A DNA stretch of 64,000 bases from Hyphomicrobiales bacterium. GTDB lineage: Bacteria; Pseudomonadota; Alphaproteobacteria; Rhizobiales; Rhizobiaceae. A program made the position numbers and the translations under genes. Positions 37,061-46,700 of the stretch are shown one piece after another. The notes below the pieces were generated by a model. It saw only the letters and a program-made list of their open reading frames with translations. It had not been told where the DNA came from and searched no databases. Location: assembly GCA_017305935.1 (NCBI GenBank), contig JAFKJU010000008.1, positions 62,001-126,000 of the forward strand, given 5' to 3'. Position 1 is the stretch's first letter. The number at the start of each line of letters is the position of its first letter.

Positions 37061-37087
37061 AAAAATCCCCGAGCGATGATCGGGGAT
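37061..37087 (-). terminator. Terminator of the small membrane protein gene at 37158
   Basis: An 8-bp stem ATCCCCGA (37065-37072) with TGGGGAT-type partner TCGGGGAT (37080-37087) is followed on the minus strand by a run of T. It serves the minus-strand small gene converging on argG. Confidence 0.75.
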
Positions 37088-37157
37088 GTTCTGCACGGCC
37101 CCACGGGCGGCGGCATAAAGTCCATGGCTTCGAAGCAGCCGCGTCGCTGCATCGGGA

Positions 37158-37295
37158 TTACGGCAGGATGCCGCAAACCAGGGCGACCACGAAAAGGAAA
37201 GCGGCTGCAAACAGCGCGCCGTTCAGCGCCGTGTGGAACAAAGCCCGTCGCGCCCGGGCCGGCTTGGTATCGATGCTCGTATGGTAATGCGCCAT
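37158..37295 (-). CDS. Small single-pass membrane protein, unknown function
   Basis: A 45-residue protein: a hydrophilic, basic N-terminus (about 20 residues) and one transmembrane helix at about residues 24-42 (LNGALFAAAFLFVVALVCG). The ATG at 37295 is preceded by GGAGACACCC, and a separate terminator lies 70 bases downstream, which argues for a real transcript. I recognise no family. The 15 extra upstream residues in the longer frame lie before the ribosome site. Confidence 0.6.
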   Translation of the reverse strand: MAHYHTSIDTKPARARRALFHTALNGALFAAAFLFVVALVCGILP

Positions 37296-37927
37296 GGGTG
37301 TCTCCAAATTCTTGGGGCGGATGCGGGCGGCAGGCCCCATCCCATCGACCTCGGCGGAGGGACCATCGGCCCCTCTGTCTACTTAATTGATAGACTATCC
37401 CGACAAAGAACACAGGGACAGTTTTCCGTCTTTCGACGCCGGGGAGAAAAATTTACCTCCCCGCAAAGCCCTGCGCGTCAGCAGAAAAGATGCCAGGGCC
37501 AGACGATGGGCCGCAGCCGGTCGTCATCCCTGGGGCGGTCGTCGCGATCGCTAAACATCGAAGCGACAGGCGGTTGGTCTGCGGTCTTGGTCTGGCACAG
37601 GCTGAGCGCCGGGGCCGTCTCAGGCACGGCCGGGTAAGGGGTCAGGTATCCAAGTGACAGTCCACCAAGATAGAACATCGGCACCTCATCGCAAGATTGG
37701 TCCTCAAGGGCATCCGCCCTTTGACACAAAGATGCCACATTGCAGCCACGAGTCAACTATCTCTAGTCATTTGGTCGATAATTAATCCGCCATTCACCCT
37801 GTTTCTCCGCGCGCAACGGGAGGCTCGGCATTTTCCCGCGTGCGTGGCGGCGGAAAGCCATTCTTAATGTGATGGGGGCAGACTGGCGGCAGTGAAGCGT
37901 TCGTGCCGGCCGCCAGAGGGCCGACAC
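37296..37927. other. 632-base region with at most one small ORF
   Basis: Between the 45-residue gene and the GGDEF-EAL gene I see a GATAG-A-CTATC inverted repeat (37388-37398) beside an AT-rich stretch, a CGGGGAG/CTCCCCG hairpin (37440-37463), one doubtful minus-strand ORF (37478-37678) and an AT-rich stretch at 37755-37795 that may hold the promoter of the GGDEF-EAL gene. No RNA gene is recognised, but the size and the hairpins would allow one. Confidence 0.45.
37478..37678 (-). CDS. Doubtful 66-residue ORF
   Basis: The frame from the ATG at 37678 has AGGTG just upstream and a GC hairpin 15 bases after its stop. The predicted protein begins with a mildly hydrophobic stretch (MFYLGGLSLGYLTPYP), has an acidic/basic tail and ends in PWHLFC. 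No family is recognised. Coding composition is not convincing. Confidence 0.25.
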   Translation of the reverse strand: MFYLGGLSLGYLTPYPAVPETAPALSLCQTKTADQPPVASMFSDRDDRPRDDDRLRPIVWPWHLFC

Positions 37928-39703
37928 ATGCCTGTTTTTAGAAAGCTTGGGAGGCCCATGACATCGGCCCGGACCCTGGAGGAATTGCGCGCCGTCATCC
38001 GGCGGCTCAGATTTGCCCTCGAATCCTCGCATATCGGCGTGTGGGAGCACAATCTGGCGACGAACGAAATTCGCTGGGATCCGCAGATGCACGCCCTTTA
38101 TCAGACCGGCGAGACCGCGGAGGTGGTGCGCCCGCGGCTCTGGGTTCACGCGATCCATCCTGACGATCAGGCGACGGCGATTGCCGATTTCGATGCGGCG
38201 GTGGCGGCGCGTGGGCCCTATGCCTCGGATTTCCGCATCATCCTGCCCTCCGGCGAAATCCGCCATATCCGCTCTCGCGCCCATTATTTCGAGGAGGACG
38301 GCCCGCCGGCCATGCTCGGCGCCGAATGGGACATCACCGCCGACGTGCGCCTGACCCAGCAACTGGCCGAGCAGAAAGCAATTGCCGAGGACCGCGCCGT
38401 GGCGCTGGAGGAAAGCCGTCGCCAGATCGCCCACGCCGCCGAGCATGACTACCTCACCGGCCTGCCGAACCGGCGCAGCCTCGACCGCGAATTTCTGAGG
38501 CTCGGCGCCTTGGCCGACCTGAAACGGCTGGCGATCCTGCATGTCGGCATCGACAATTTCAAACAGGTCAACGACGGTTTCGGTCATGCCGGCGGTGATG
38601 CCGTGCTGACGGCAACGGCGGCCAGCATCGTGGCGGAAGTGCCGCGATCCAGCTTCTCCGCCCGCATCGGCGGCGACGAATTCGTGGTGTTGATCCCGGA
38701 TTTCGAGTCCGAAGAGGCGGTGCGGGCCGTGGCCGAGGCGATCGTGCGGCGGCAGAAACAGGCTGCCCGCTTTGGCGACAAGCCGATCCGCACCAGCGTC
38801 TCGGTCGGGGTCGCCTGGACGATGAACGGCGCCGTCACGTCGCTGCTCGCCGATTCCGACATCGCCCTTTCCGCCGCCAAGCGCGCCGGGCGCGGCCGGG
38901 CGGAGGTGTTTTCCACCGCCATGCGCGCCGGCATCCGCCGCGAGCGCCGGCTGACCGAAGAATTCAAGCTCGGGCTCGAACGCCGCGAGATCGTGCCTTT
39001 CTATCAGGTGCAGGTGGATGCGCAAACGCGGCGCATCGTCGCCATGGAGGCGCTGGCCCGCTGGCAACATCCCGACCTCGGCCTGCTGGCGCCGGCCGCC
39101 TTCCTGCCGATGGTCGAACATGCCGGCCTGGCCGGCCAGCTCGATGCCGCCATGCTCGACGCCGTGCTCGAACACCGGCGCTGCTGGCAGGCGCTTGGCC
39201 TGTCGGTTCCGCGTCTGTCGGTGAACATTTCGGCGGCGCGGCTGAACGACGCCGATCTCATCGCCCAGATCGAGGCGCGGACGCCGGAGCCGGGAACGCT
39301 GAGCTTCGAGCTGCTGGAGACCATTTTCCTCGACGACATCGAAAGCGAAACCGTCGCCACGCTGGACCGTCTCAGGCAAATGCATATCGATCTGGAGGTC
39401 GACGATTTCGGCTCCGGCCATGCTTCGATCGTCGGGCTGGTGCGACTGAAGCCGAACCGGTTGAAGATCGATCGCCGGCTGGTGATGCCGGTCACCCGCT
39501 CCTCGGAGCAACTGAGCCTTGTCGAATCGATCATCGGCATCGCCCGGGCGCTGAACATCGAGGTGATCGCCGAGGGTGTCGAAACCGGGGCCCATGCCGA
39601 TCTCCTGGCGAAGATCGGCTGCCATATCCTGCAAGGCTACGCGATCTCTCGCCCCGCAGCCGCGGAAGACATCATCGCGCTGCTGACCGCCGGCCACGCC
39701 TGA
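37928..39703 (+). CDS. PAS-GGDEF-EAL protein (bifunctional cyclic-di-GMP cyclase/phosphodiesterase candidate)
   Basis: A 591-residue soluble signalling protein. A PAS domain covers about residues 15-145 (HPDDQATAIADFDAA), a coiled segment follows to about 175, then GGDEF (GGDEF intact at 248-252) and EAL (EAL intact at 374-376; later DDFGSGHAS, KIDRRL and EGVET blocks). Both domains look catalytically competent. No RxxD inhibitory site lies five residues before GGDEF (RSSF there). There is no membrane segment, so the PAS senses a cytosolic cue. I use the ATG at 37928 (AGAGGG 7 bases before); a GTG at 37892 and ATG at 37958 are alternatives. It converges with the BrkB gene 3 bases away. Confidence 0.92.
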   Translation: MPVFRKLGRPMTSARTLEELRAVIRRLRFALESSHIGVWEHNLATNEIRWDPQMHALYQTGETAEVVRPRLWVHAIHPDDQATAIADFDAAVAARGPYASDFRIILPSGEIRHIRSRAHYFEEDGPPAMLGAEWDITADVRLTQQLAEQKAIAEDRAVALEESRRQIAHAAEHDYLTGLPNRRSLDREFLRLGALADLKRLAILHVGIDNFKQVNDGFGHAGGDAVLTATAASIVAEVPRSSFSARIGGDEFVVLIPDFESEEAVRAVAEAIVRRQKQAARFGDKPIRTSVSVGVAWTMNGAVTSLLADSDIALSAAKRAGRGRAEVFSTAMRAGIRRERRLTEEFKLGLERREIVPFYQVQVDAQTRRIVAMEALARWQHPDLGLLAPAAFLPMVEHAGLAGQLDAAMLDAVLEHRRCWQALGLSVPRLSVNISAARLNDADLIAQIEARTPEPGTLSFELLETIFLDDIESETVATLDRLRQMHIDLEVDDFGSGHASIVGLVRLKPNRLKIDRRLVMPVTRSSEQLSLVESIIGIARALNIEVIAEGVETGAHADLLAKIGCHILQGYAISRPAAAEDIIALLTAGHA

Positions 39704-39706
39704 GCG

Positions 39707-40696
39707 TCAGGGAACGGCCTCGCCGACGGTATCGGCGACATAGGCGCCACGCTCGCCGATCGGCCTTGGCGCGCCGGTTGTCGTGTCGCGCGCCGTCTGA
39801 TGTTCCAGTTCAGCGTTGATCTCGGCGCCGACGATCAGGATGATCACCGAAATCCACGTCCAGACCATGAAGCCGATCAGCGTGCCGAGCGCACCATAGG
39901 TGACGTTGTAATGGGCGAAATTGTTGAGATAGAAGCTAAAGCCGATGGAGGCGACCAGCCAGAGCGCCGTGCTGAACAGCGCGCCCCAGCTCAACCAGGA
40001 CAGGCGCGCCCTCTCACGGCTCGGCCCGAAGCGATAGATCAGCAGGATACCGCCGGCGACCAGCAGAAGGATGAGCGGCCAGCGCGCCACGAAGGCCAGG
40101 GTTTCCAGCCAGCGGTCGAGCCAGACATAGGCAAGGATCACCGGCATGATGCCGATGCAGAAGATCATCGTCACCGCCGCCACCAATGCCCCGAAGGTGA
40201 AGAGCAGCGACATCAGGTTGAGGCGAATGAAGCTGCGCTTCTCCTCTTCGCCGTAAGCGATGTTCATCGCCTCGAACAGTGCTTTCACGCCGTTGTTGGC
40301 GCTCCATAGCGCCACCATCAGGCCGCCGAAGAAACCGAAGCCGAGCGTTGCGGTCTTCTGCATCGTCAGCGCGGAAAGCTGGTCTGTGATGATGTCGAAG
40401 GAACCCGGCGGCAGGATCGTGACGAGAAAACCGATATGACCCGAGATCGTCGTGGGATCGGCGACAAGGCCGTACAAGGACACCAGCGCCGTCAAGGCCG
40501 GGAACAGCGCCAGCAGCAGGTAATAGGTGACGCCGGCGGCGATCAAGGTCACGCGATCCTCGGATACTTCCGAGACGACCCGCCAGAACACGTCGCGCAG
40601 GCCGCGCTTGGGGATTTCGTGCGGCGCCTCGGCATCGCGCCCATGCCCGTCATCGGAAATGACGTCGGGATCCTTCGCCTCTGCCTGCCGACTCAT
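39707..40696 (-). CDS. YihY/BrkB family inner-membrane protein
   Basis: A 329-residue protein with six hydrophobic helices in the YihY/virulence factor BrkB domain (about residues 35-300): AAGVTYYLLLALFPALTAL, then NGVKALFEAMNIAYGEEEKR, and late YGALGTLIGFMVWTWIS. The older annotation ribonuclease BN is incorrect for this family. The function is unknown. The start ATG at 40696 has GGGGAGG upstream. It lies between the GGDEF-EAL gene and ndvA, with the ndvA terminator upstream. Confidence 0.91.
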   Translation of the reverse strand: MSRQAEAKDPDVISDDGHGRDAEAPHEIPKRGLRDVFWRVVSEVSEDRVTLIAAGVTYYLLLALFPALTALVSLYGLVADPTTISGHIGFLVTILPPGSFDIITDQLSALTMQKTATLGFGFFGGLMVALWSANNGVKALFEAMNIAYGEEEKRSFIRLNLMSLLFTFGALVAAVTMIFCIGIMPVILAYVWLDRWLETLAFVARWPLILLLVAGGILLIYRFGPSRERARLSWLSWGALFSTALWLVASIGFSFYLNNFAHYNVTYGALGTLIGFMVWTWISVIILIVGAEINAELEHQTARDTTTGAPRPIGERGAYVADTVGEAVP

Positions 40697-40785
40697 CGCC
40701 TCCCCTTTCTCCGGCCTCGCCAACCATGGCTCTTTAATGGCCGAAAGCAGGGCTTTGTTCCGTTTTCACAGGAACGGGAAGACGT

Positions 40786-40814
40786 AAAAAGGCCGGCGGA
40801 TCGCTCCGCCGGCC
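40786..40814 (-). terminator. Rho-independent terminator of ndvA
   Basis: A perfect 10-bp stem (GGCCGGCGGA at 40791-40800 with TCCGCCGGCC at 40805-40814) with a tetraloop is followed on the minus strand by TTTTT. It lies 20 bases after the ndvA stop. Confidence 0.92.
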
Positions 40815-40834
40815 CGGTGAGGCATGCAGGGGGG

Positions 40835-42604
40835 TCAGGCCGCTTCCGGCTCGGCCGCGTGGGCCTTGCGGACTTCCTCGTCGGTAAGGATGCCGCTGGC
40901 GCGCAGCAGGGCGGCGAAACGGCCGTTGCTCTGGCTGAGCTCCTGGAAGCCGCCCATTTCCACGACCCGGCCCTCGTCGAGGAAGATGACCAGATCGGCC
41001 TCGCGCACCGTCGACAGCCGGTGGGCGATGATGAAGGTGGTGCGGTCGCGGCGCAGATTGTCGATGGCACCCTTGACCCGCTCCTCGGTTTCGACGTCAA
41101 GCGCGCTGGTCGCCTCGTCGAGCACCAGGATCGGCGCATCCTTGAGGATGGCGCGGGCGATGGCGATGCGCTGGCGCTCGCCGCCCGAGAGGCGGTTGCC
41201 GCGTTCGCCGACCGGCGTGTCGTAGCCGCTGTTGCGGCTTTCGATGAAGTCGGCGGCGGCGGCGGCAGCGGCGGCCTTGACCACGTCCTCGTCGCTGGCG
41301 TCTTCGCGCCCCAGGCGGATATTGTCGCTGATCGTGCGGTTCATCAGGCCGGCATCCTGGAACACCGTGGCGATGGAGCGGCGCAGCGACTTGCGGGTCA
41401 CCGACGCGATATCGGTGCCGTCGATCAGGATCTGGCCCTTGTGCGGCTCGTAGACGCGCTGCAGCAGGTTGATCAGCGTCGTCTTGCCCGAGCCGGTCGG
41501 GCCGACGATGGCGATCGTCTGGCCGGCCTTGACGGTGAACGACACGTCGCGCACACCCTGATTGGTGTTGGCGAATTCGAACGAGACGTCGCGGAACTCG
41601 ACCGTACCCTTGACCTGGCCGAGGTCGCCGGCATTGGCGGGCTCCTCGCGTTCGCGCACCGAATCCTCCAGCTTGAAGAAGTCTTCCAGCTTGGCGCGGG
41701 CTTCGAAGATCTGGGTCACGAAGGCGCGCATCTGGTCGAGGCGGCCGATCAGCAGCGTCGCGAAGCCGATGAAGGCGACGACATCGCCGACGCGCAGCTC
41801 ACCGCGCTGGACCAGCACCGTGCCGATGACGAGGATGATCATCATCGAGATGGTCGAGGCCATGCGGTTCAGCGCGCTGGCCAGCGCCCACCAGTCGAGC
41901 ACCGGATACTGGGCCGAAAGCAGCTTTTCCGTGAAGGATTTCAGCGCCTTGGTCTCGGCGTCGATGCGGTTGTAGCTATGGACCACCGAAACGTTCGAGA
42001 TCGCGTCGCTGACATGCGAGAAGACGGTGTGGTAATGGTTCTCGACGGCGGCCTGGCCTTCCTTGGTGCGGCTCATCACCAGACGGCCGATGAACCAATA
42101 GGCGATGCCGAGCACGATAAGGACGATCGACAGGCGGTAGTCCATCGAGATCGCGGTCGGGATCAGCAGCGCCAGCGCCACGGCGGTCGCCAGATGCGTG
42201 CGCATGAACTCCAGCCACAGGCCGAACAGGGTTTCACTGGCGCGCAGCAGCGTATGCAGCGCGTTCGACGTGCCGCGCTGGTTGTGCCACGACAGCGGCA
42301 TGGAGATGATGCGGCCGAAGGCTTCCGTCAGCAGCGTCGCGCGGCGGCCATGCGCCAGCCGGTCGGCCTGGCGCGCCACGGCCACGAAGGCGATGGTGTT
42401 GAACACGCCGAAGGCGGCCCACATCAGCAGCATGGGCGTCACTTCGGTCTTGGACGAGATGGCGTCGATGATGCGGCCGAACAGGATCGGCTCGGCGATC
42501 GTGATGACGGCCAGCACGATGTTGGCGACAACCACCATGGAGACGCGCAGTCGGTATGTAGCAAGATACTGCAACGCCCTTGCATAGACCTGAAATAGGG
42601 ACAC
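40835..42604 (-). CDS. ndvA: NdvA/ChvA cyclic beta-1,2-glucan ABC exporter
   Basis: A 589-residue fused ABC exporter: six-helix membrane domain (about residues 20-310) then nucleotide-binding domain with Walker A GPTGSGKTT, signature RLSGGERQRIAIARAI and Walker B ILVLDEATSALD. The N-terminus SLFQVYARALQYLA and the IAEPILFGRIIDAI segment match NdvA of Sinorhizobium, which exports cyclic beta-1,2-glucan to the periplasm for osmoadaptation and host interaction. I choose the GTG at 42604: AGAGGAAA lies upstream and the length agrees with NdvA. The partner glucan synthase (ndvB) is not in the window. Confidence 0.95.
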   Translation of the reverse strand: MSLFQVYARALQYLATYRLRVSMVVVANIVLAVITIAEPILFGRIIDAISSKTEVTPMLLMWAAFGVFNTIAFVAVARQADRLAHGRRATLLTEAFGRIISMPLSWHNQRGTSNALHTLLRASETLFGLWLEFMRTHLATAVALALLIPTAISMDYRLSIVLIVLGIAYWFIGRLVMSRTKEGQAAVENHYHTVFSHVSDAISNVSVVHSYNRIDAETKALKSFTEKLLSAQYPVLDWWALASALNRMASTISMMIILVIGTVLVQRGELRVGDVVAFIGFATLLIGRLDQMRAFVTQIFEARAKLEDFFKLEDSVREREEPANAGDLGQVKGTVEFRDVSFEFANTNQGVRDVSFTVKAGQTIAIVGPTGSGKTTLINLLQRVYEPHKGQILIDGTDIASVTRKSLRRSIATVFQDAGLMNRTISDNIRLGREDASDEDVVKAAAAAAAADFIESRNSGYDTPVGERGNRLSGGERQRIAIARAILKDAPILVLDEATSALDVETEERVKGAIDNLRRDRTTFIIAHRLSTVREADLVIFLDEGRVVEMGGFQELSQSNGRFAALLRASGILTDEEVRKAHAAEPEAA

Positions 42605-42842
42605 GTCGTTTCCTCTTGTGCACCGAATTAGGATGATTGATGCCAAGACTAGCGAAGGCTACCTGAACTCAGGATTAACAATCGGACCGGCGATTGTGCA
42701 GCGCAAAAAATAGCGCCGCCTGCTGCAAAGTGCGGGCTTGGTGCCACACCCAGGGCGTGAGCGACAAAAATTACCCGTGCAACTCCATTTAGCAATTGCA
42801 CAGATACGCAATTTGAATAAAGCACAGCCTTGAATTGAACGC
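42605..42842. promoter_or_regulatory. Divergent promoter region of ndvA and the LuxR-type gene
   Basis: These 238 bases contain two inverted repeats: CCTGA-AC-TCAGG (42662-42673) and ACAATCG-N6-CGATTGT (42678-42697). Either could be an operator for the LuxR-type regulator encoded next door or another protein. The stretch near 42780-42840 is relatively AT-rich. I cannot assign a promoter with confidence. Confidence 0.4.
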
Positions 42843-43577
42843 ATGACGAGCATGGGCCTGGCCCTTCATCCCACACCGAGAAAAACCACAGTGCAGACGC
42901 AACCGATCATCAGAATGCTGGGCGCCGCGGAAGAAACGGCGACATCGGAGGATCTGATCCGGGACTTCGAAGCGGCGCTCGGCCTTTACGGTTTCGGGGC
43001 CTACCTGCTGCTGCGCCATGGCGGCGAAGGCACGGCGGCGCTGGCGGGAAAATGTTTCGCGGCACCCGAAGCGCTGAACGCCAGTCTTCCCGATCCCGTG
43101 CTGCAGCAGTTGCGAACCGCCCGTGGCGGCTTTCGCATCCGCGACGCGCTTTCCGCCGCAAAACGCACTCGAAAGCCGCGTGGCGAGCCGGCGGGAACAT
43201 CGGCGATGCGCTGGTGCGAGGGTTATGTCTTTCCCATCCATACCGGCCGCGGCTTCGCCGGCAGCCTGGCGCTTGGCGGCAACACCGTGCTGACGACGCT
43301 TGATCTGGCGCTGTTCGATGCCGCCGCGCGGCTGCTGTTTCGCAGTTTCTCCGACGCCGCAGGCGACGGCCTGCCGGCCGCCTTCACGCTAACGCGGCGC
43401 GAAAGCGAGGTGCTGGATTGCCTCGCCGCCGGCCTGACCTCCAACGAGATCGGCAAGGTGATGAAGATCTCCACCCACACCGTCGACTGGTATGTGAACG
43501 GCCTGCAGGACAAGTTCGAGGCCCGCAACCGGCATCATCTCGTCGCGCTGGCTTTTCGGCTGGGCATGATCGGCTGA
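42843..43577 (+). CDS. LuxR-family transcriptional regulator
   Basis: A 244-residue regulator. The C-terminal LuxR-type helix-turn-helix covers about residues 180-240 (LTRRESEVLDCLAAGLTSNEIG, HTVDWYVNGLQDKF). The N-terminal 170 residues fit an autoinducer-binding-like alpha/beta sandwich but lack the clear Trp/Tyr/Asp set of AHL receptors, so it may be a solo with a different ligand. There is no LuxI gene in the window. The ATG at 42843 has no strong ribosome site; a GTG at 42891 is an alternative. It is divergent from ndvA and 174 bases upstream of pyc. Confidence 0.82.
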   Translation: MTSMGLALHPTPRKTTVQTQPIIRMLGAAEETATSEDLIRDFEAALGLYGFGAYLLLRHGGEGTAALAGKCFAAPEALNASLPDPVLQQLRTARGGFRIRDALSAAKRTRKPRGEPAGTSAMRWCEGYVFPIHTGRGFAGSLALGGNTVLTTLDLALFDAAARLLFRSFSDAAGDGLPAAFTLTRRESEVLDCLAAGLTSNEIGKVMKISTHTVDWYVNGLQDKFEARNRHHLVALAFRLGMIG

Positions 43578-43751
43578 TCCAGCCGCGTGAACCGCGCACC
43601 GCGTCTTGCGATCGCGACAGGCGCAAAAAAATGTGCTGCCGCAATTATGACACCACATGACCCCCCGGGAAATTGACATCCCGACGCAAGCGGCTACAGA
43701 TTTACTTCGCGGGTGCAGCATTGCCCGTTCGCGCTGTTGGGGAGACTGCCG

Positions 43752-46700
43752 TTGTCGATCAAGAAGATCCTTGTTGCCAATCGTTCCGAAATTGCCATTC
43801 GCGTGTTTCGCGCCGCCAATGAGCTGGGCATAAAAACGGTGGCGATATGGGCGGAGGAAGACAAACTCGCGCTGCACCGGTTCAAGGCCGACGAGAGCTA
43901 CCAGATCGGCCGCGGTCCGCATCTGGATCGCGATCTCGGGCCGATCGAGAGCTATCTCTCCATCGACGAGGTGATCCGCGTCGCGAAGCTTTCGGGCGCC
44001 GACGCCATCCATCCCGGCTACGGCCTGCTGTCGGAAAGCCCGGAATTCGTCGATGCCTGCGATGCGGCCGGCATCACCTTCATCGGCCCGAGAGCTGCGA
44101 CCATGCGCCAGCTCGGCAACAAGGTCGCCGCCCGCAACCTTGCCATTTCCGTCGGCGTTCCCGTCGTGCCGGCCACCGAGCCGCTGCCCGACGACATGGC
44201 CGAGATTGCCCGCATGGCCGCCGAGATCGGTTATCCGGTGATGCTGAAAGCCTCCTGGGGCGGCGGCGGGCGCGGCATGCGCGCCATCCGCGCCGAGGCC
44301 GATCTCGCCCGCGAGGTGACCGAGGCCAAGCGTGAAGCCAAGGCCGCCTTCGGCAAGGACGAGGTCTATCTCGAAAAGCTGGTCGAGCGCGCCCGCCACG
44401 TCGAAAGCCAGGTGCTGGGCGACACCCACGGCAATGTCGTGCATCTGTTCGAGCGCGATTGTTCCATCCAGCGCCGCAACCAGAAGGTCGTCGAGCGCGC
44501 GCCGGCGCCCTATCTGTCGGAGGCGCAGCGCCAGGAACTGGCCAATTATTCGCTGCGCATCGCCAGGGCGACCGATTATGTCGGCGCCGGCACCGTCGAA
44601 TATCTGATGGATGCGGATACCGGAAAATTCTACTTCATCGAGGTCAATCCGCGCATCCAGGTCGAGCATACCGTCACCGAGGTCGTGACCGGCATCGACA
44701 TCGTCAAAGCACAGATCCACATCCTCGAGGGCTTCGCCATCGGTTCGCCGGACTCGGGCGTACCGAAACAGGAAGACATCCGCCTCAACGGCCATGCGCT
44801 GCAATGCCGCATCACCACCGAAGACCCGGAGCAGAACTTCATTCCCGACTATGGCCGCATCACCGGTTATCGCTCTGCCTCCGGCTTCGGCATCCGCCTG
44901 GACGGTGGCACCGCCTATCCGGGCGCGGTCATCACCCGGTTCTACGATCCGCTGCTGGTCAAGGTCACCGCTTGGGCGCCGAGCCCGCTGGAAGCCATCG
45001 CCCGCATGGACCGCGCTTTGCGCGAATTCCGCATTCGCGGCGTCGCCACCAACCTGACCTTCCTCGAGGCGATCATCGGCCACGCCAAGTTCAAGGACAA
45101 CAGCTACACCACGCGTTTCATCGATTCGACGCCGGAACTGTTCCAGCAGGTCAAGCGCCAGGATCGCGCCACCAAGCTGCTCACCTATCTGGCCGACGTC
45201 ACCGTCAACGGTCACCCGGAAGCCAAGGGTCGGCCGAAGCCGAACCCGGATGCGGCAAAACCGGTCATTCCGTGGATCCACGCAGCCCTGACCGACGGCA
45301 CCAAGCAGAAGCTTGACGAACTCGGCCCGAAGAAATTCGCCGAATGGGTACGCGCTGAAAAGCCGGTGCTTCTGACCGACACCACCATGCGCGATGGCCA
45401 CCAGTCGCTGCTGGCGACCCGCATGCGCACCTATGACATCGCCCGCGTCGCCGGCACCTATGCCCGCGCCCTGCCGAACCTGTTCTCGCTGGAATGCTGG
45501 GGCGGCGCAACCTTCGACGTCTCCATGCGCTTCCTGACCGAAGACCCCTGGGAACGCCTGTCGCTGATCCGCGAGGCCGCGCCCAACATCCTGCTGCAGA
45601 TGCTGCTGCGCGGCGCCAACGGCGTCGGCTACAAGAACTATCCCGACAATGTCGTCAAATACTTCGTCCGCCAGGCGGCCAAGGGCGGCATCGACGTCTT
45701 CCGCGTCTTCGACTGCCTCAACTGGGTGGAGAACATGCGCGTCTCCATGGACGCCGTCGCCGAGGAAAACCGCATCTGCGAGGCGGCGATCTGCTACACC
45801 GGCGACCTCCTCAATTCCGCCCGCCCGAAATACGACCTGAAATACTATACCGCGCTCGCTGCCGAACTGGAACGGGCCGGCGCCCACATGATCGCGGTCA
45901 AGGACATGGCCGGCCTGCTGAAGCCGGCGGCCGCAAAGCAGCTGTTCAAGGCGCTGCGCGAGGCGACCGACCTGCCGATCCATTTCCACACCCACGACAC
46001 CTCCGGCATTGCCGCCGCCACCGTGCTGGCCGCCGTCGATGCCGGCGTCGATGTGGTCGATGCGGCGATGGACGCCTTCTCCGGCACGACGTCTCAGCCC
46101 TGCCTTGGCTCGATCGTCGAGGCGCTGAAGGGTTCGGAACGCGATCCCGGCCTCGATCCCGAATGGATCCGCCGCATCTCCTTCTACTGGGAAGCGGTGC
46201 GCAACCAGTATGCCGCCTTCGAAAGCGACCTCAAGGGCCCGGCCTCGGAAGTCTACCTGCATGAAATGCCGGGCGGCCAGTTCACCAACCTCAAGGAGCA
46301 GGCCCGCTCGCTCGGTCTCGAAACCCGCTGGCACCAGGTGGCGCAGGCCTATGCCGACGCCAACCGCATGTTCGGCGATATCGTCAAGGTGACGCCCTCC
46401 TCCAAGGTCGTCGGCGACATGGCGTTGATGATGGTCTCGCAGGATCTGACCGTCGCCGATGTCGAGAACCCGGCCAAGGATATCGCCTTCCCCGATTCGG
46501 TGGTCTCGATGCTGAAGGGCGATCTCGGCCAGCCCCCGGGCGGCTGGCCGCAGGCGCTGCAGAAGAAGGCGCTGAAGGGCGAGGAACCCTATACCGCCGT
46601 GCCCGGCTCGCTTCTGCCGCCGGCCGATCTGGATGCGGAACGCAAGGCCATCGAGGCCAAGCTGGAGCGCGAGGTGTCAGACTTCGAGTTTGCCTCCTAT

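Noticed and set aside
37763-39697. A 644-residue minus-strand frame opposite the GGDEF-EAL gene
   Set aside because: The plus strand encodes intact PAS, GGDEF and EAL domains; the minus frame has none and has biased composition.
39707-40696. Ribonuclease BN
   Set aside because: YihY/BrkB membrane proteins carried this name by mistake; no nuclease motif is present.
43389-46334. A 981-residue minus-strand open frame opposite pyc
   Set aside because: It is antisense to a clear pyruvate carboxylase, has shadow-type composition (rich in Gly, Arg, Asp, His, Val) and no family motif.
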